A DNA stretch of 64,000 nucleotides, taken from the NCBI RefSeq assembly GCF_004769555.1, contig NZ_RQFY01000001.1, positions 1-64,000 on the forward strand, given 5' to 3'. The notes beneath the pieces were generated by a model. It saw nothing but the letters and a program-made list of their open reading frames with translations, did not search any database and was not told where the DNA came from. This stretch comes from Leptospira koniambonensis (lineage in GTDB: Bacteria; Spirochaetota; Leptospiria; Leptospirales; Leptospiraceae). This document shows positions 8,392-17,548 of this stretch, one piece after another; positions within the stretch are counted from its first letter, which is position 1, and each line of letters starts with the position of its first letter. Both the position numbers and the translations under genes were made by a program.

Positions 8392-10323
8392 TTAGAAGCC
8401 TGCGTTTACTTGGAAGAAGAACATATGAGCCATAGAGGCCGTTCCGTTCGCTCCTGTCGCAACTCCTGTGTTTAAATGAAGACCTGCAGATTCTGTTCCA
8501 ACGGCCTGAAGATTGTAATGATAGAGAGCGTTTCTCTGATTCTTAACAGCATTACCCGCAGTCAAGATACCACCACCGATCCAGATGGAAACGTAATCGT
8601 TTACAACGTACATCCAGGTGAAGTCGAACTCGTTGTATAAATTTCTTCCTGTTCCACCTACTGCTATTGTGGTTTGTCCAACACCATTACTTTCAGTAGA
8701 AGCTCCAGTGTTTGCAGAACCATTGATCGCATACCAAGCATCCTGAGTTTGAACCTTGTTATTTACGATATACGCAGCGTAGAATGTTCCGTAATGGTCA
8801 GTTTTATACGAAAAATTGAGATTATAAGAACTTAAGTTTTTAGTATCAATATTTTCAGAAAGACCAGACACGTTATTCCAATAAGGAAATACTCCGAAAC
8901 GAGGCCCAGGAAGAGTTTGGAAAGTTCCGCTACTTCCATCCGTACGATTATTATCTCCGGAAGCGTAAGTGTATTGAAAACCAGCTCTTAATTTTTCGAA
9001 GAAGGTGTAACCTGCCTGTAAAACGTGGAAGGAACCGGAATATCTTTGTGCTTGTGTGCCGTAACTGTGACCGGAAAGTCCCGCAACATTATTCTGCACA
9101 TAAGAATCCAAAAGTGGATCTTTTGCGGTTCTTTCTCCAGTAGCTCCAGTCTGCCATGCGCTTTCTATCGCCCAATCTAAAGCTCCCCAGAATCCATCTT
9201 TAGGAAGGTTGTTATTTGCAGTTCTGTTAGTAAGTCTGAATCCTGTTGTGATCAGATCACTTTGTTGTTTTGCCCAAGAGTTATTATAAAGATCTAAATC
9301 TGATTTAGCTCCAGCTATTGCAGTCTTTTTTGTTAAAAGTCCGATGGAGTAAACGTCTAGAGTAAACCAGTCTTTTGCAGTTACTGAGTTATAAGTACCT
9401 ACAATGTACTGATCAGGTTGCCCAGGATTTACTACTGTAGCTTTTTTAGTAACTGGGTCAGTAATAGTCACCGGTGCATTAGCCGAAACTACTCCGTTCA
9501 CGCCGTTTTGGTTGGCTGCAATTTTAGTTCCAAAAAAATGGATCTTATAATTGTCCTGGTCGAACATGATCCTAGCTCCGTCGTAGGCGAGACCGTTGAT
9601 CGTCCAGTTGGCACCACCCAACATTCTTTGGTCTCCGTATGCTAGAATTTGCCTTCCGACTTGGACTTTAGCATCCAATGGAAGTTTCTTTAACATTATG
9701 AAGGCTTCCCTGATAGTAGTTTGGCTGGGGATCGTAGTGCCTGAAGCAGCTGCCGGATTACTCGTGCTGGTAGTTCCTACTGCGTCGAATGTATTCGCAC
9801 GAACGTCTCCTACACTCGCAGGAGTTTCTCCTCCCCATACTCTTGCATCTTGGAAGGTAACTTTTGCAGAAAAATAAGGACTTGGATCGATAATGAAAAA
9901 TACCTGAGAGGTTTGCATTGCTCTGGAGGTATAACCTTTATTCGATTTATCGAATGCTAGGTTGTATCTGTCTTCATATCTAGGACGAACATAGGCTCCA
10001 ACCCTGATCCAATCGTTCAACCATGCTTTTTTATGGTTCGCGACTTTTTTCCCCAATTCAGGCTCGAAGAACATACTTCTAGTGTAATCAGGGGTCAGGC
10101 CGCTAGTCTTCATGGGAGAAACATAACTGTCTTCTTCCTCTGCTGCCGACTTTTGTGGAGTCGCAGTGACAGGTGCTGGACTAGGTTCTGCTGTTACTGT
10201 GCCTTTGTTTGGGGCTTGAGCAAATACGCTTGGGGAACCTACGGTCAAAAATAGTAGAACTAGACTAAATTTACCAATCGGTCGGATTTGGTGGATTGTT
10301 TTAAAAAATCGAAACACTTTCAT
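8392..10323 (-). CDS. Alginate-export-family outer membrane porin
   Basis: A 643-residue secreted beta-barrel. It starts with a positively charged N-terminus and hydrophobic stretch ending VFAQA, a typical signal peptidase I site near residue 36. The body alternates aromatic and polar residues as in 16-18 strand porins. It has the family signature VGRQILAYGDQRMLGG with a following NWTINGLAYDGAR, and it ends with an aromatic C-terminal residue (VNAGF) as outer-membrane barrels do. The start is supported by a CGGAG site 7 nt upstream. As first gene of the Ehr operon it may admit the small anion or substrate the complex handles. The substrate is unknown, and alginate is only the family name. Confidence 0.78.
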   Translation of the reverse strand: MKVFRFFKTIHQIRPIGKFSLVLLFLTVGSPSVFAQAPNKGTVTAEPSPAPVTATPQKSAAEEEDSYVSPMKTSGLTPDYTRSMFFEPELGKKVANHKKAWLNDWIRVGAYVRPRYEDRYNLAFDKSNKGYTSRAMQTSQVFFIIDPSPYFSAKVTFQDARVWGGETPASVGDVRANTFDAVGTTSTSNPAAASGTTIPSQTTIREAFIMLKKLPLDAKVQVGRQILAYGDQRMLGGANWTINGLAYDGARIMFDQDNYKIHFFGTKIAANQNGVNGVVSANAPVTITDPVTKKATVVNPGQPDQYIVGTYNSVTAKDWFTLDVYSIGLLTKKTAIAGAKSDLDLYNNSWAKQQSDLITTGFRLTNRTANNNLPKDGFWGALDWAIESAWQTGATGERTAKDPLLDSYVQNNVAGLSGHSYGTQAQRYSGSFHVLQAGYTFFEKLRAGFQYTYASGDNNRTDGSSGTFQTLPGPRFGVFPYWNNVSGLSENIDTKNLSSYNLNFSYKTDHYGTFYAAYIVNNKVQTQDAWYAINGSANTGASTESNGVGQTTIAVGGTGRNLYNEFDFTWMYVVNDYVSIWIGGGILTAGNAVKNQRNALYHYNLQAVGTESAGLHLNTGVATGANGTASMAHMFFFQVNAGF

Positions 10324-10383
10324 ATTGGTACTCCGTGTTTTAGTAGATTCGAATATTAGGAAATTCTCCTAAAATTAGAAACC

Positions 10384-10421
10384 GGATACAAAAATCCGAA
10401 GTTTCGGTTCGGATTTTGTCC
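10384..10421 (-). terminator. Intrinsic-terminator-like hairpin in the leader of the porin/Ehr operon
   Basis: On the minus strand, AAAATCCGAA, a short loop (CCGAAAC) and TTCGGATTTTTGT form a strong stem with a T-run in its 3' arm. Outer bases GGAC/GTATCC extend it imperfectly. It lies 60 nt before the porin start and downstream of a separate terminator for sbtA. It could be the second of two tandem terminators, or an attenuator in the porin leader. It is nearly symmetrical, so it could act in both directions. Confidence 0.55.
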
Positions 10422-10450
10422 AAAGAATTTTACATTTTTTTATATTAAGC

Positions 10451-10486
10451 AAAAATAATCCCTCCGAGATTTCGTCCCGGAGGGGG
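10451..10486 (-). terminator. Rho-independent terminator after sbtA
   Basis: CCCTCCG (10460-10466) pairs perfectly with CGGAGGG (10478-10484) around an 11-nt loop. On the minus strand the stem is followed by ATTATTTTT. It lies 9 nt past the sbtA stop codon and should separate sbtA from the porin/Ehr transcription unit. Confidence 0.8.
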
Positions 10487-10494
10487 AAAATACC

Positions 10495-11466
10495 CTACAT
10501 GATAGCTTTAACTAAGTAGTGATACAATGGGATCCCGAGGATGATATTGATCGGGAATACGATGGATAATGCCACCGTAAGATAGATACTCGGATTTGCT
10601 TCCGGGATCATATCCTTCATTGCCGCAGGAACTGCGATATAAGAAGCGGAAGCGCAAAGAACTACGAACATCAATGCATCCCCTTCTGGCATATGAATTA
10701 CTTTAGTAAGTAATAATCCGATACCTGCGTTGATCACCATTAATATGATTGCTGCAGCGATTAGGAAGAAACCTACGTGAGTAAGTTCTTTGAATCTTTT
10801 TGCTGCAGAGATTCCCATATCTAAAAGGAAGAATGTTAGGATTCCTTTGAATAAGTCTTCAGTAAACGGTTTCTCAGCATTCCAGCCGCTGTCTCCAGTC
10901 AAGTAACCTACGATCAAGGCACCTACTAAAAGATAGATAGAAGATCCAAATAATGCTTCATGAAGAAGAGCTTTCCAGTTGATAGATCCGCCGCCGTTTG
11001 CTTTGTTCTTAGAAAGTCTGTCTAGGATAACTGCGATTACAATCGCTGGGGATTCCATAAGAGCCATACCAGCTACGATAAAACCACCATATTCAATGTT
11101 TAGATTATGAAGATACGCGCCTGCAGTTACAAAGGTTACTGCGCTAATCGATCCAAACGATCCTGCCAAGGCCGCAGCGTTATGTTTCTCTAATTTGATT
11201 TTTAGAATATAATATGCATAGATTGGTACCAAAGTCGCCATTACGCTACATGCTAATAGAGTTAGCGCATGCTCGGAGCTAAAAGGAGTTTTGAAAAGCT
11301 CATGGCCTCCCTTGAATCCAATTGCGAAAAGTAGATACATCGAAAAGAATTTCGATAAAGCCTCAGGGATCACCAAATCAGATTTGAAGATGATGACTCC
11401 CATTCCTAAAAAGAAGAACAATACCGGTGGGTTAAGTATGTTCTGTATAATCGCCGAATCTGCCAT
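10495..11466 (-). CDS. sbtA: SbtA-family sodium-dependent bicarbonate transporter
   Basis: A 323-residue inner membrane protein with about ten spans in two inverted halves. The family signatures are clear: AIGFKGGHEL in the first half, and ASASYIAVPAAMK (272-284) followed by PEANPSIYLT and FPINIILGIPLY at the C-terminus. These are the SbtA/DUF897 hallmarks known from cyanobacterial high-affinity bicarbonate uptake. A GAGGAG site lies about 9 nt before the ATG. No PII-like sbtB follows; a terminator closes the unit. It is divergent from the 7TM-AraC regulator across about 520 nt. Physiological bicarbonate supply for carboxylases is inferred, since no RuBisCO or carboxysome genes are in view. 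Confidence 0.9.
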   Translation of the reverse strand: MADSAIIQNILNPPVLFFFLGMGVIIFKSDLVIPEALSKFFSMYLLFAIGFKGGHELFKTPFSSEHALTLLACSVMATLVPIYAYYILKIKLEKHNAAALAGSFGSISAVTFVTAGAYLHNLNIEYGGFIVAGMALMESPAIVIAVILDRLSKNKANGGGSINWKALLHEALFGSSIYLLVGALIVGYLTGDSGWNAEKPFTEDLFKGILTFFLLDMGISAAKRFKELTHVGFFLIAAAIILMVINAGIGLLLTKVIHMPEGDALMFVVLCASASYIAVPAAMKDMIPEANPSIYLTVALSIVFPINIILGIPLYHYLVKAIM

Positions 11467-11989
11467 TTGGTTTTTTCTCCTCGGGTTTTGTGTCCAGGTT
11501 TCCCGACTTTTTTGTTCTATTCCTTAATAGAGGACGAACTTATTTAATACAAGACCTTCCAAACTTATAAAATTGGACACTAAAAAATTCTGGTTTAGGA
11601 AAAATTTTCTAAGATTTAAACCTTTGGACATTTAGTGCTGAATTAATGAGCAGAAGAATTGGAATTTGCGGAGTTAATGACAGCCTGGCATCATACTTTA
11701 GGACTAATATGTGAATGGAAATTGAATTAGTTTTTTCTATATCAGTCCTGGGAAAATGAAGTCAAAATCTTTCCATTCTAAGATACTTTTCCTCTTTGAA
11801 GCTGCGCCGGAACAATGGGGGTCCAGAATTCCAAGATTATAAATTTAGATAGGTGAGTTTAGATTTTTGGAATTTCTTAGAATTTTGAACTATATTCGAC
11901 CTGGGTATTAAATTAGGCAAAAAATAGGATGACTCGGGAAAAATACCTGGTATCCTACTTGGAAAAGGATTCACTGGTATTAGGCTTAA
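11467..11989. other. Long divergent intergenic region with repeated GGTAT half-sites
   Basis: This AT-rich region separates sbtA from the AraC-type regulator. Close to the regulator's start there is a perfect inverted repeat, ATACC-T-GGTAT (11943-11953). Related GGTATTA copies lie at about 11905-11911 and 11976-11982. These could be operator half-sites. I see no coding potential or RNA gene. Confidence 0.4.
11943..11953. promoter_or_regulatory. Inverted repeat ATACCTGGTAT, candidate operator
   Basis: A perfect 5-bp inverted repeat around one T, 36 nt before the ATG of the AraC-family regulator. It is flanked by further GGTAT copies on both sides, which suits autoregulation by an AraC-type protein. 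No experimental site is known to me. Confidence 0.35.
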
Positions 11990-13627
11990 ATGAAACAACC
12001 CAGCTCAAGAATCCGAAATACTTTCCCTACTAATATCTATTTTCGATTTCTGATCTTATTCTTCCTGGGCATTCTTATTGGAGCAAATTTTTTAAGCGCA
12101 GCCCCTACTCTTCCTAACGCAGATATTATTCGATTAAACCCTTCTTCCCCTGTGGAAAATATTAGTTCTAAAATGGAATATAGGTATAGGGGATACCAAT
12201 TTCGACACTGTAAACCCGAAACAATATCTTCCCTTCATCAGTTGGAATGGCATCATAATGCAGGGAATGTTTTACGTTTAAAAAGAAGCCAATCCGGAAA
12301 TTGGCTTAGATTTAGACTCGCTAATGACGGAACTGAACAACTTCACAGGACTTTGGCTTTGCTATGGTTAAATGTTCCGGACGCTGAACTTTGTTCCGTG
12401 GATTCTAAGGGAAAATTTGAGGCAGGATTTGCTGGTTACGACTTGGATCCTATTTGGAACGATTTTATCTCCCCTCTTCCCCACTTCAATATTCGTTTAG
12501 AACCTAAGGAAGAAAGGACATTCTACCTTTACGTATTGTCCAACGAAGACATCAATTTTCCGGTAAGATTATTATCTGAAGATGACTATATGGTGATCGT
12601 AAGATTGCGGTCTGTTCTGTTTTTGAGCGTTGGGTTTGTACTATTCTTAGCTTTCGGATATAATTTATATCTATACTATAAATCTAGAAAAGTTTTGTTT
12701 TTGGCCTTACCTATTCATTTGATCTCAGTGGGAGCCACACTGTATTTTCTACATGGAAAGGAATTTGCATCCATCGTAGGAAATGAGAACAATCTATTTC
12801 GTCATAACTACTTCCTATTTCTTGGAATCACTCATATCGCCTTCTTCTTCTATTTGGCTGCATGGAATAAGGAAAATTCAGGCCTAGTCTATAGATCTCC
12901 GTTCTTTTGGTTAGTCTGCTTTGCAGGGATCTTATACCCTCTTATCCCTCTTTATCAATTCTGGTATGATCATAGGATATTAGTTTTAGTACTCAATTAC
13001 GGATGTATGTTATTCTATTTTGGGAAAACCCATATTTCTTCCATACGGAATAATACAGTCTACGAAATGTTCTTTATCTCTGTTTGGGGAATCTTCCTAC
13101 TTCTGGATCTCTACAAAACAATTTTCCATTTCGATTTCTATCCTTATAACAGGATGGCGGTCTATGGAGTATTGTATTACCTTCCTCCTTTGACTGTATT
13201 CGTGTCATTATTATCCAGGGAAATTTTGAGAAGAAAAGAAGAAGAAGGTTCCAATCGTAAAAGCCATCTTTCTTCCTTGGATGTGAAAGACTTTGTGATT
13301 AAGATAGGATCCTTGCTGGAAAAAGAAAAAATTTATCTGACCAAGTCTTTAAAAGAAGAACATATGGCTAAGGAGCTTGGTATCACGATCCATCAGCTTT
13401 CTGAGTTGATCAATACTGAGTTCAAAACAAATTTCCCATCTCTCATCAATCAGTACAGGGTAGAAGAAGCAAAAGTGTTGTTGAATGAGTTCCCGGATGA
13501 GAATACTACAGAGATTGGTGCAAAGGCTGGATTTAGTTCCAGATCGGCATTCTATCTGGAATTTAAAAAGTTAACTGGAACTAATCCGAATTCTTATCGT
13601 AAAGAAAGTAGCGGCAAACGTTCTTAA
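11990..13627 (+). CDS. Membrane sensor-regulator: 7TMR-DISM with C-terminal AraC DNA-binding domain
   Basis: A 545-residue protein. An N-terminal hydrophobic segment (about 18-37) leads into an extracytoplasmic domain of the DISMED2 type (about 60-195). Seven transmembrane helices follow (about 205-410) and then a cytoplasmic AraC-type double helix-turn-helix (about 435-540). That region contains [13 protein letters not shown] and the second-helix signature [22 protein letters not shown]. Such fusions place ligand sensing and DNA binding on one chain, so DNA must be bound at the membrane. It is divergent from sbtA and has inverted repeats just upstream, so sbtA and its own gene are the obvious candidate targets (inference). 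The stop overlaps the convergent ychF by 4 nt. Confidence 0.85.
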   Translation: MKQPSSRIRNTFPTNIYFRFLILFFLGILIGANFLSAAPTLPNADIIRLNPSSPVENISSKMEYRYRGYQFRHCKPETISSLHQLEWHHNAGNVLRLKRSQSGNWLRFRLANDGTEQLHRTLALLWLNVPDAELCSVDSKGKFEAGFAGYDLDPIWNDFISPLPHFNIRLEPKEERTFYLYVLSNEDINFPVRLLSEDDYMVIVRLRSVLFLSVGFVLFLAFGYNLYLYYKSRKVLFLALPIHLISVGATLYFLHGKEFASIVGNENNLFRHNYFLFLGITHIAFFFYLAAWNKENSGLVYRSPFFWLVCFAGILYPLIPLYQFWYDHRILVLVLNYGCMLFYFGKTHISSIRNNTVYEMFFISVWGIFLLLDLYKTIFHFDFYPYNRMAVYGVLYYLPPLTVFVSLLSREILRRKEEEGSNRKSHLSSLDVKDFVIKIGSLLEKEKIYLTKSLKEEHMAKELGITIHQLSELINTEFKTNFPSLINQYRVEEAKVLLNEFPDENTTEIGAKAGFSSRSAFYLEFKKLTGTNPNSYRKESSGKRS

Positions 13628-14721
13628 GCGTTTACTCTGAAGAATATAACGTCTCCGTCTTGGACGATATATTCTTTTCCTTCTATCTTTAGTTTACCTT
13701 CTTCTTTTACTTTGTTAGGGCTTCCTGTTCTATCCAAGTCTTCGAACTTCATTACTTCTGCGCGAACGAATCCTTTTTCGAAGTCTGAATGGATTACAGA
13801 TGCTGCAATTGGTCCTGTACTTCCTACACCAGTAGTCCAAGCTCTTGCTTCTACTTCTCCAGCTGTGAAGAATGTTACAAGTCCCAGAAGTTTATATGCA
13901 GCCTGGATCATTCTATCTAATCCGCTGCTTGTCTCTCCGATCTCACTTAAGAATTCTAATTGTTCTTCTTTGCTTAGGCCAGAAATTTCTTCTTCAAATT
14001 TTCCACAGAGAGTAACTACTTCTGCTCCTTCTGCAAGTGCCATTTTTTTTACGGATTCAACGATTGGATTTTCTTTCGCGATTGCCGCTTTATCAGTGAT
14101 ATTCGCTACGTATAAAACGGGTTTGGAAGTAATCAGGTTAAATGTTTTAACTAGTTTTTGTTCTTCCGGTTTGATATCCGCAAGTCTTGCAGGTTTTCCT
14201 TCTTTCAAAACCGCCATAATTTTATCTAAAACTGCTGCAGCTTCTTGTGCTTCTTTATTTCCCGCTTTTGCGTTTCTAGAAATTTTTTGGTACTGCTTTT
14301 CTACTGATTCAAGATCAGCAAAAATAAGTTCCATCGTAACTACTTGTGCGTCTTCTACCGGATCAATTTTTCCGTGAACATGAGTGATATTTTCGTCTTC
14401 AAATGCGCGGACAACATGGCAGATCGCATCTACTTCACGTATATGAGAAAGAAATTTATTTCCAAGCCCTTCCCCTTGGCTTGCACCTTTTACAAGTCCT
14501 GCGATATCCACAAATTCCATGATTGCGGGAACTTTCTTTTGGGGCTTATAAAGTTCTACGAGCCTGTCCAATCTTACATCTGGAACTTCAACGATTCCCT
14601 TGTTCGGTTCGATTGTACAAAATGGATAATTTTGCATTTCGGCACCGGCCTTGGTCAATGCGTTAAATATGGTTGATTTTCCTACGTTTGGAAGTCCTAC
14701 GATCCCGCAATTCAAGCTCAT
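13624..14721 (-). CDS. ychF: Redox-regulated ATPase/GTPase YchF
   Basis: A 365-residue Obg-family P-loop NTPase. The G1 motif GLPNVGKST is at residues 8-16, the G3 motif [10 protein letters not shown] near 69, and NITDKAA in the G4 position lacks the canonical NKxD, as expected for an ATP-preferring YchF. The C-terminal TGS-like domain ends with [11 protein letters not shown], the usual YchF terminus. It binds ribosomes and is a conserved translation/stress factor. It converges on the AraC-type regulator with a 4-nt overlap of stop codons. Confidence 0.96.
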   Translation of the reverse strand: MSLNCGIVGLPNVGKSTIFNALTKAGAEMQNYPFCTIEPNKGIVEVPDVRLDRLVELYKPQKKVPAIMEFVDIAGLVKGASQGEGLGNKFLSHIREVDAICHVVRAFEDENITHVHGKIDPVEDAQVVTMELIFADLESVEKQYQKISRNAKAGNKEAQEAAAVLDKIMAVLKEGKPARLADIKPEEQKLVKTFNLITSKPVLYVANITDKAAIAKENPIVESVKKMALAEGAEVVTLCGKFEEEISGLSKEEQLEFLSEIGETSSGLDRMIQAAYKLLGLVTFFTAGEVEARAWTTGVGSTGPIAASVIHSDFEKGFVRAEVMKFEDLDRTGSPNKVKEEGKLKIEGKEYIVQDGDVIFFRVNA

Positions 14722-14773
14722 ACAGTCAATTTTTGGAAGAAAGAGAATCTGTAAATTCGTTTAGATTTATAGT

Positions 14774-14798
14774 TTAGAATAAGAAGTCTTTATTCTAA
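14774..14798. repeat. AT-rich inverted repeat at a gene end
   Basis: TTAGAATAA and TTATTCTAA form a perfect 9-bp stem with a 7-nt loop across the stop codon of the 14790-15872 gene. It lacks a GC core and T-run, so it is at best a weak terminator or an RNA-stabilising hairpin. Confidence 0.35.
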
Positions 14799-15872
14799 GA
14801 TCCAGGACTTGTTTGATTCTTTAGAATTTAAGGTTTGGACTTCTTCGTTGATCCGGATCAGTCTTCCATTTCTAAAGAATAACTCTAAAACACTGATCTT
14901 TAAGGAATCAGGGGTTGCTCCACATCCAAAACTATATTCTCCATTAAAGAAACGCAAAGCTCTTGGAGAAGGTAGAAGAACGATAGAAGGTAATGTATCT
15001 GAAAGTTCTTTTTTAAAATTGGACAATCCTTCGGCGATTGGATTCGAATCTTCTTTTGGTTTTTCGCTCGGATCTTGCGCTAGTAAAAAGTGGAATATCT
15101 GAGATTCGAATGTTTTAGAGAACTGGCTTTTAAAATCTGTCATCCAGTGAGATTGTCTTTTTTCATCTTCTTGTAGCGATTCAAGAGAAGGAGAATAGAA
15201 TACAAAGTTTAATCCAGCTTCTTCCTTCACTGTTAAAATCCCAGGTGGGATCACTGGTTGTGTTTTAGTGGAAAGTTTGGGCGCCTTCTTCTTTCCTTTC
15301 TTCTTTGAGGAAACTTTCGGTTTTGCTTCCGAAGTTTGGTCCTTAGGCTTAGATTCAGAAGTCTCTTCCTGTGGTTTTGGATCTTCCTGTTTTACAGGAG
15401 TTAATTTTTCAGATTGTTCTGGATTGGTTTTAGTTTCTGTAGCAGGTTTCTTTTTCTTTTTTGTGATCTTCTTCTTTTTACCTTTTTTATCAGAAGGTTT
15501 TACAGTTTCCTTTTTAGGAATAACGGAATGATGACCTGTGAATATGATCTCAGCGCCCAGACTTTTTTTCAGTCTTTCAATTTCGTTTGAAGTTTTAGGC
15601 AAATGAGGAGCGGAAACAAGTAGAATTGCTCCTCCTCCTTCTTGGATCTTTTGTTGTTTATACCTTTTGTACCAAATGCCCAAGGTTCTTTCGAAATCAA
15701 ATGGTGTTTCCTTTTCTGATTGCAGAGGGCAATAAACCACGAGTCCGATCGGAGAATCTTTTCTTTCCGAGGAAGAAGACTGGGTTTGGAGAGAAGGTCC
15801 TAAAAGAACTAGACCGACTAAAACAATCAGGGCGCCTAGTTTTTTGATCTCGAATTTTGGAATAAAATTCAT
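14790..15872 (-). CDS. Secreted or membrane-anchored protein with long Lys-rich linker
   Basis: A 360-residue protein of unknown function. An N-terminal hydrophobic helix (about 12-27) suggests a membrane anchor or signal peptide. Residues about 30-115 contain IGLVVYCPL and GGGAILLVSAPHLP, which faintly recall the beta strands of metallophosphatase/5'-nucleotidase domains, though the metal ligands are not evident. Residues about 118-205 are a low-complexity linker of repeated Lys, Glu, Pro and Thr blocks. A C-terminal domain contains two cysteine-free segments and FGCGA near residue 317. The start overlaps the stop of the ferritin-like gene by 4 nt, so the two are cotranscribed. Confidence 0.7.
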   Translation of the reverse strand: MNFIPKFEIKKLGALIVLVGLVLLGPSLQTQSSSSERKDSPIGLVVYCPLQSEKETPFDFERTLGIWYKRYKQQKIQEGGGAILLVSAPHLPKTSNEIERLKKSLGAEIIFTGHHSVIPKKETVKPSDKKGKKKKITKKKKKPATETKTNPEQSEKLTPVKQEDPKPQEETSESKPKDQTSEAKPKVSSKKKGKKKAPKLSTKTQPVIPPGILTVKEEAGLNFVFYSPSLESLQEDEKRQSHWMTDFKSQFSKTFESQIFHFLLAQDPSEKPKEDSNPIAEGLSNFKKELSDTLPSIVLLPSPRALRFFNGEYSFGCGATPDSLKISVLELFFRNGRLIRINEEVQTLNSKESNKSWILE

Positions 15873-16537
15873 TTGGTTAAAGAGTATTGAAAAACTTCTT
15901 TTCTTAAATTTTGAAAGTACTTTTGGAAAAGTTTTTGTTCTTTTTCTCTGAATTCTAATGTTCTGGATTCGAATTTAGGATCCATTTCAGAAAGTTTAAA
16001 ATCCATTTCGGAAAGATGTGATTCTTCTTCTTTGATGATACCTTTTATGGAAATCCCAATATTCTTTTGGTCCAAAATTTGGTCGTATGTTTCGTAGACC
16101 AAACCTGCTCTTTCTTCTATTAATTTTGTAACATATAGATAACAGAGAAATGATTTAGTATTTTTAGGAAAGTTTTCTGCGTTAAAGGATCTCTCTACTG
16201 AAAGATCTAATTTTTGGAAATAGGAAACTGCAGAAAATCCACAGAGCAAAGAATCCTTTTCAAAATTTTCAGTGGTGGCCGGTTTTACTTTTAATGCCAA
16301 TTTTTTAAAGTAAGCGGCATGTCTTGCTTCTTCTGAAGCATGTCTTAAAACCATTTCGGAGAGTAATGGGCCTGATTGGCTGGTATGGATTTTACGAGCG
16401 CCTATATGTTCCAAAAGAGAAAGAGTATTTAACCATTTAAAATGTAGTTCAGTAGAAGATACGATCTCCGTTAATAAAGAATCAATTTCCTCAGAAGAAA
16501 CGTTTGGATTTGGCTTGGTATCCGTGTTTTGGATCAT
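15869..16537 (-). CDS. Ferritin-like (diiron-type) protein
   Basis: A 222-residue, mainly helical cytoplasmic protein. Candidate metal ligands follow the ferritin-like pattern: E43 in LLEHIGAR, E70-x2-H73 in EEARH, a glutamate in IEERAG, and an E-x2-H in KEEESHLSE. Such proteins include rubrerythrin-like and hydroxylase-like diiron enzymes. The exact role cannot be assigned. It is the first gene of a two-gene unit with the Lys-rich protein and is divergent from ubiA, with about 100 nt between. Confidence 0.6.
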   Translation of the reverse strand: MIQNTDTKPNPNVSSEEIDSLLTEIVSSTELHFKWLNTLSLLEHIGARKIHTSQSGPLLSEMVLRHASEEARHAAYFKKLALKVKPATTENFEKDSLLCGFSAVSYFQKLDLSVERSFNAENFPKNTKSFLCYLYVTKLIEERAGLVYETYDQILDQKNIGISIKGIIKEEESHLSEMDFKLSEMDPKFESRTLEFREKEQKLFQKYFQNLRKEVFQYSLTK

Positions 16538-16638
16538 AGATACGAGGATTTCTTCAGGAGGTCAAAAAATCATCCATTTTCGTTTTGGTTCTAAAAAATC
16601 TGCTTTCTAACTAACAGTATTCTATAAGACTTCCTCTG

Positions 16639-17547
16639 ATGGCTTCCAATACTCTTGCTGCTCTAGGCAAATACGGTCGTTTTATAAAATTCTCCCATAC
16701 TTTATTCGCTCTTCCATTTGCAGGGATCGCATTCGTTCTTGCGATCTTACAAGAGCCGAGTCTTCCTCTTCTTGTAATTGGCCAAAAATTGATTTGGATC
16801 TTGGTCTGTATGGTGGGCGCAAGAAGTGCTGCCATGGGCTTTAATAGATGGGCGGATCGTAAGATAGACGCTAAAAATCCAAGGACTGCAAATAGAGAGA
16901 TCCCAAGCGGTCAGATCTCAGATTTTATGGCAGTGATTTTTATCATAGGATCTTCTTTAGTGTTTTTTATAGGAAGTTGGTTTTTAAATCCACTTTCCTT
17001 TTATCTTTCTTTCCCTACTCTATTTCTTCTATTAACTTATTCTTATACAAAACGTTTTACTTTTTTATGCCATTTCTATCTTGGATTAACGATTGGTCTG
17101 GCTCCTCTTGCAACTTGGATCGCTATCAGAGAGGAATTTTCCTGGATCGCAGGATTTTGGACTTTGGGGCTTGCATTCAATTTGGCTGGATTTGATATTT
17201 TATATGCTTTGCAAGACAGAGAATTTGATAAAAAAGAAGGACTACATTCAGTCCCTGCGAGCTTTGGAGAAAAAAAATCTTTTATAATATCAAGAATTTC
17301 TCATATTCTTTCTATTTCCTTCCTTGCTGTAGCTGCTTGGAATGCCGGTTTTCAGGGAGCCTTCTGGGCTTTCTTAATATTTGTAGCATATTTATTGTTT
17401 AGAGAACAAAAGATTGCCTCTGAAAACAAGGACGGAAATTTTCCACCTAGTTTCTATCAGATCCATTCTTGGATCTCTCTTGTGATCTTTTTAGGAATTT
17501 TGGCAGAAACTGGTCCTAGTTTAGTTTCTCTATTTTCCAGGTTTTAA
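16639..17547 (+). CDS. ubiA: UbiA-family polyprenyltransferase (likely MqnP-type)
   Basis: A 302-residue inner membrane enzyme with about nine spans. Both Asp-rich prenyl-diphosphate/Mg sites are visible: NRWADRKID near residue 70-78 with a following [12 protein letters not shown], and [16 protein letters not shown] near 188-203. It transfers a polyprenyl chain to an aromatic acid. Because Leptospira is thought to make menaquinone by the futalosine route, the substrate is more likely the naphthoate intermediate than 4-hydroxybenzoate (inference). The UbiX homologue follows after 1 nt. No good ribosome binding site is seen before the ATG, so the start is probable rather than certain. Confidence 0.88.
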   Translation: MASNTLAALGKYGRFIKFSHTLFALPFAGIAFVLAILQEPSLPLLVIGQKLIWILVCMVGARSAAMGFNRWADRKIDAKNPRTANREIPSGQISDFMAVIFIIGSSLVFFIGSWFLNPLSFYLSFPTLFLLLTYSYTKRFTFLCHFYLGLTIGLAPLATWIAIREEFSWIAGFWTLGLAFNLAGFDILYALQDREFDKKEGLHSVPASFGEKKSFIISRISHILSISFLAVAAWNAGFQGAFWAFLIFVAYLLFREQKIASENKDGNFPPSFYQIHSWISLVIFLGILAETGPSLVSLFSRF

Positions 17548-17548
17548 G

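Noticed and set aside
13712..14377. 221-codon plus-strand open frame
   Set aside because: Lies wholly antisense to ychF, a well-supported gene, and has a Ser-rich, non-protein-like composition.
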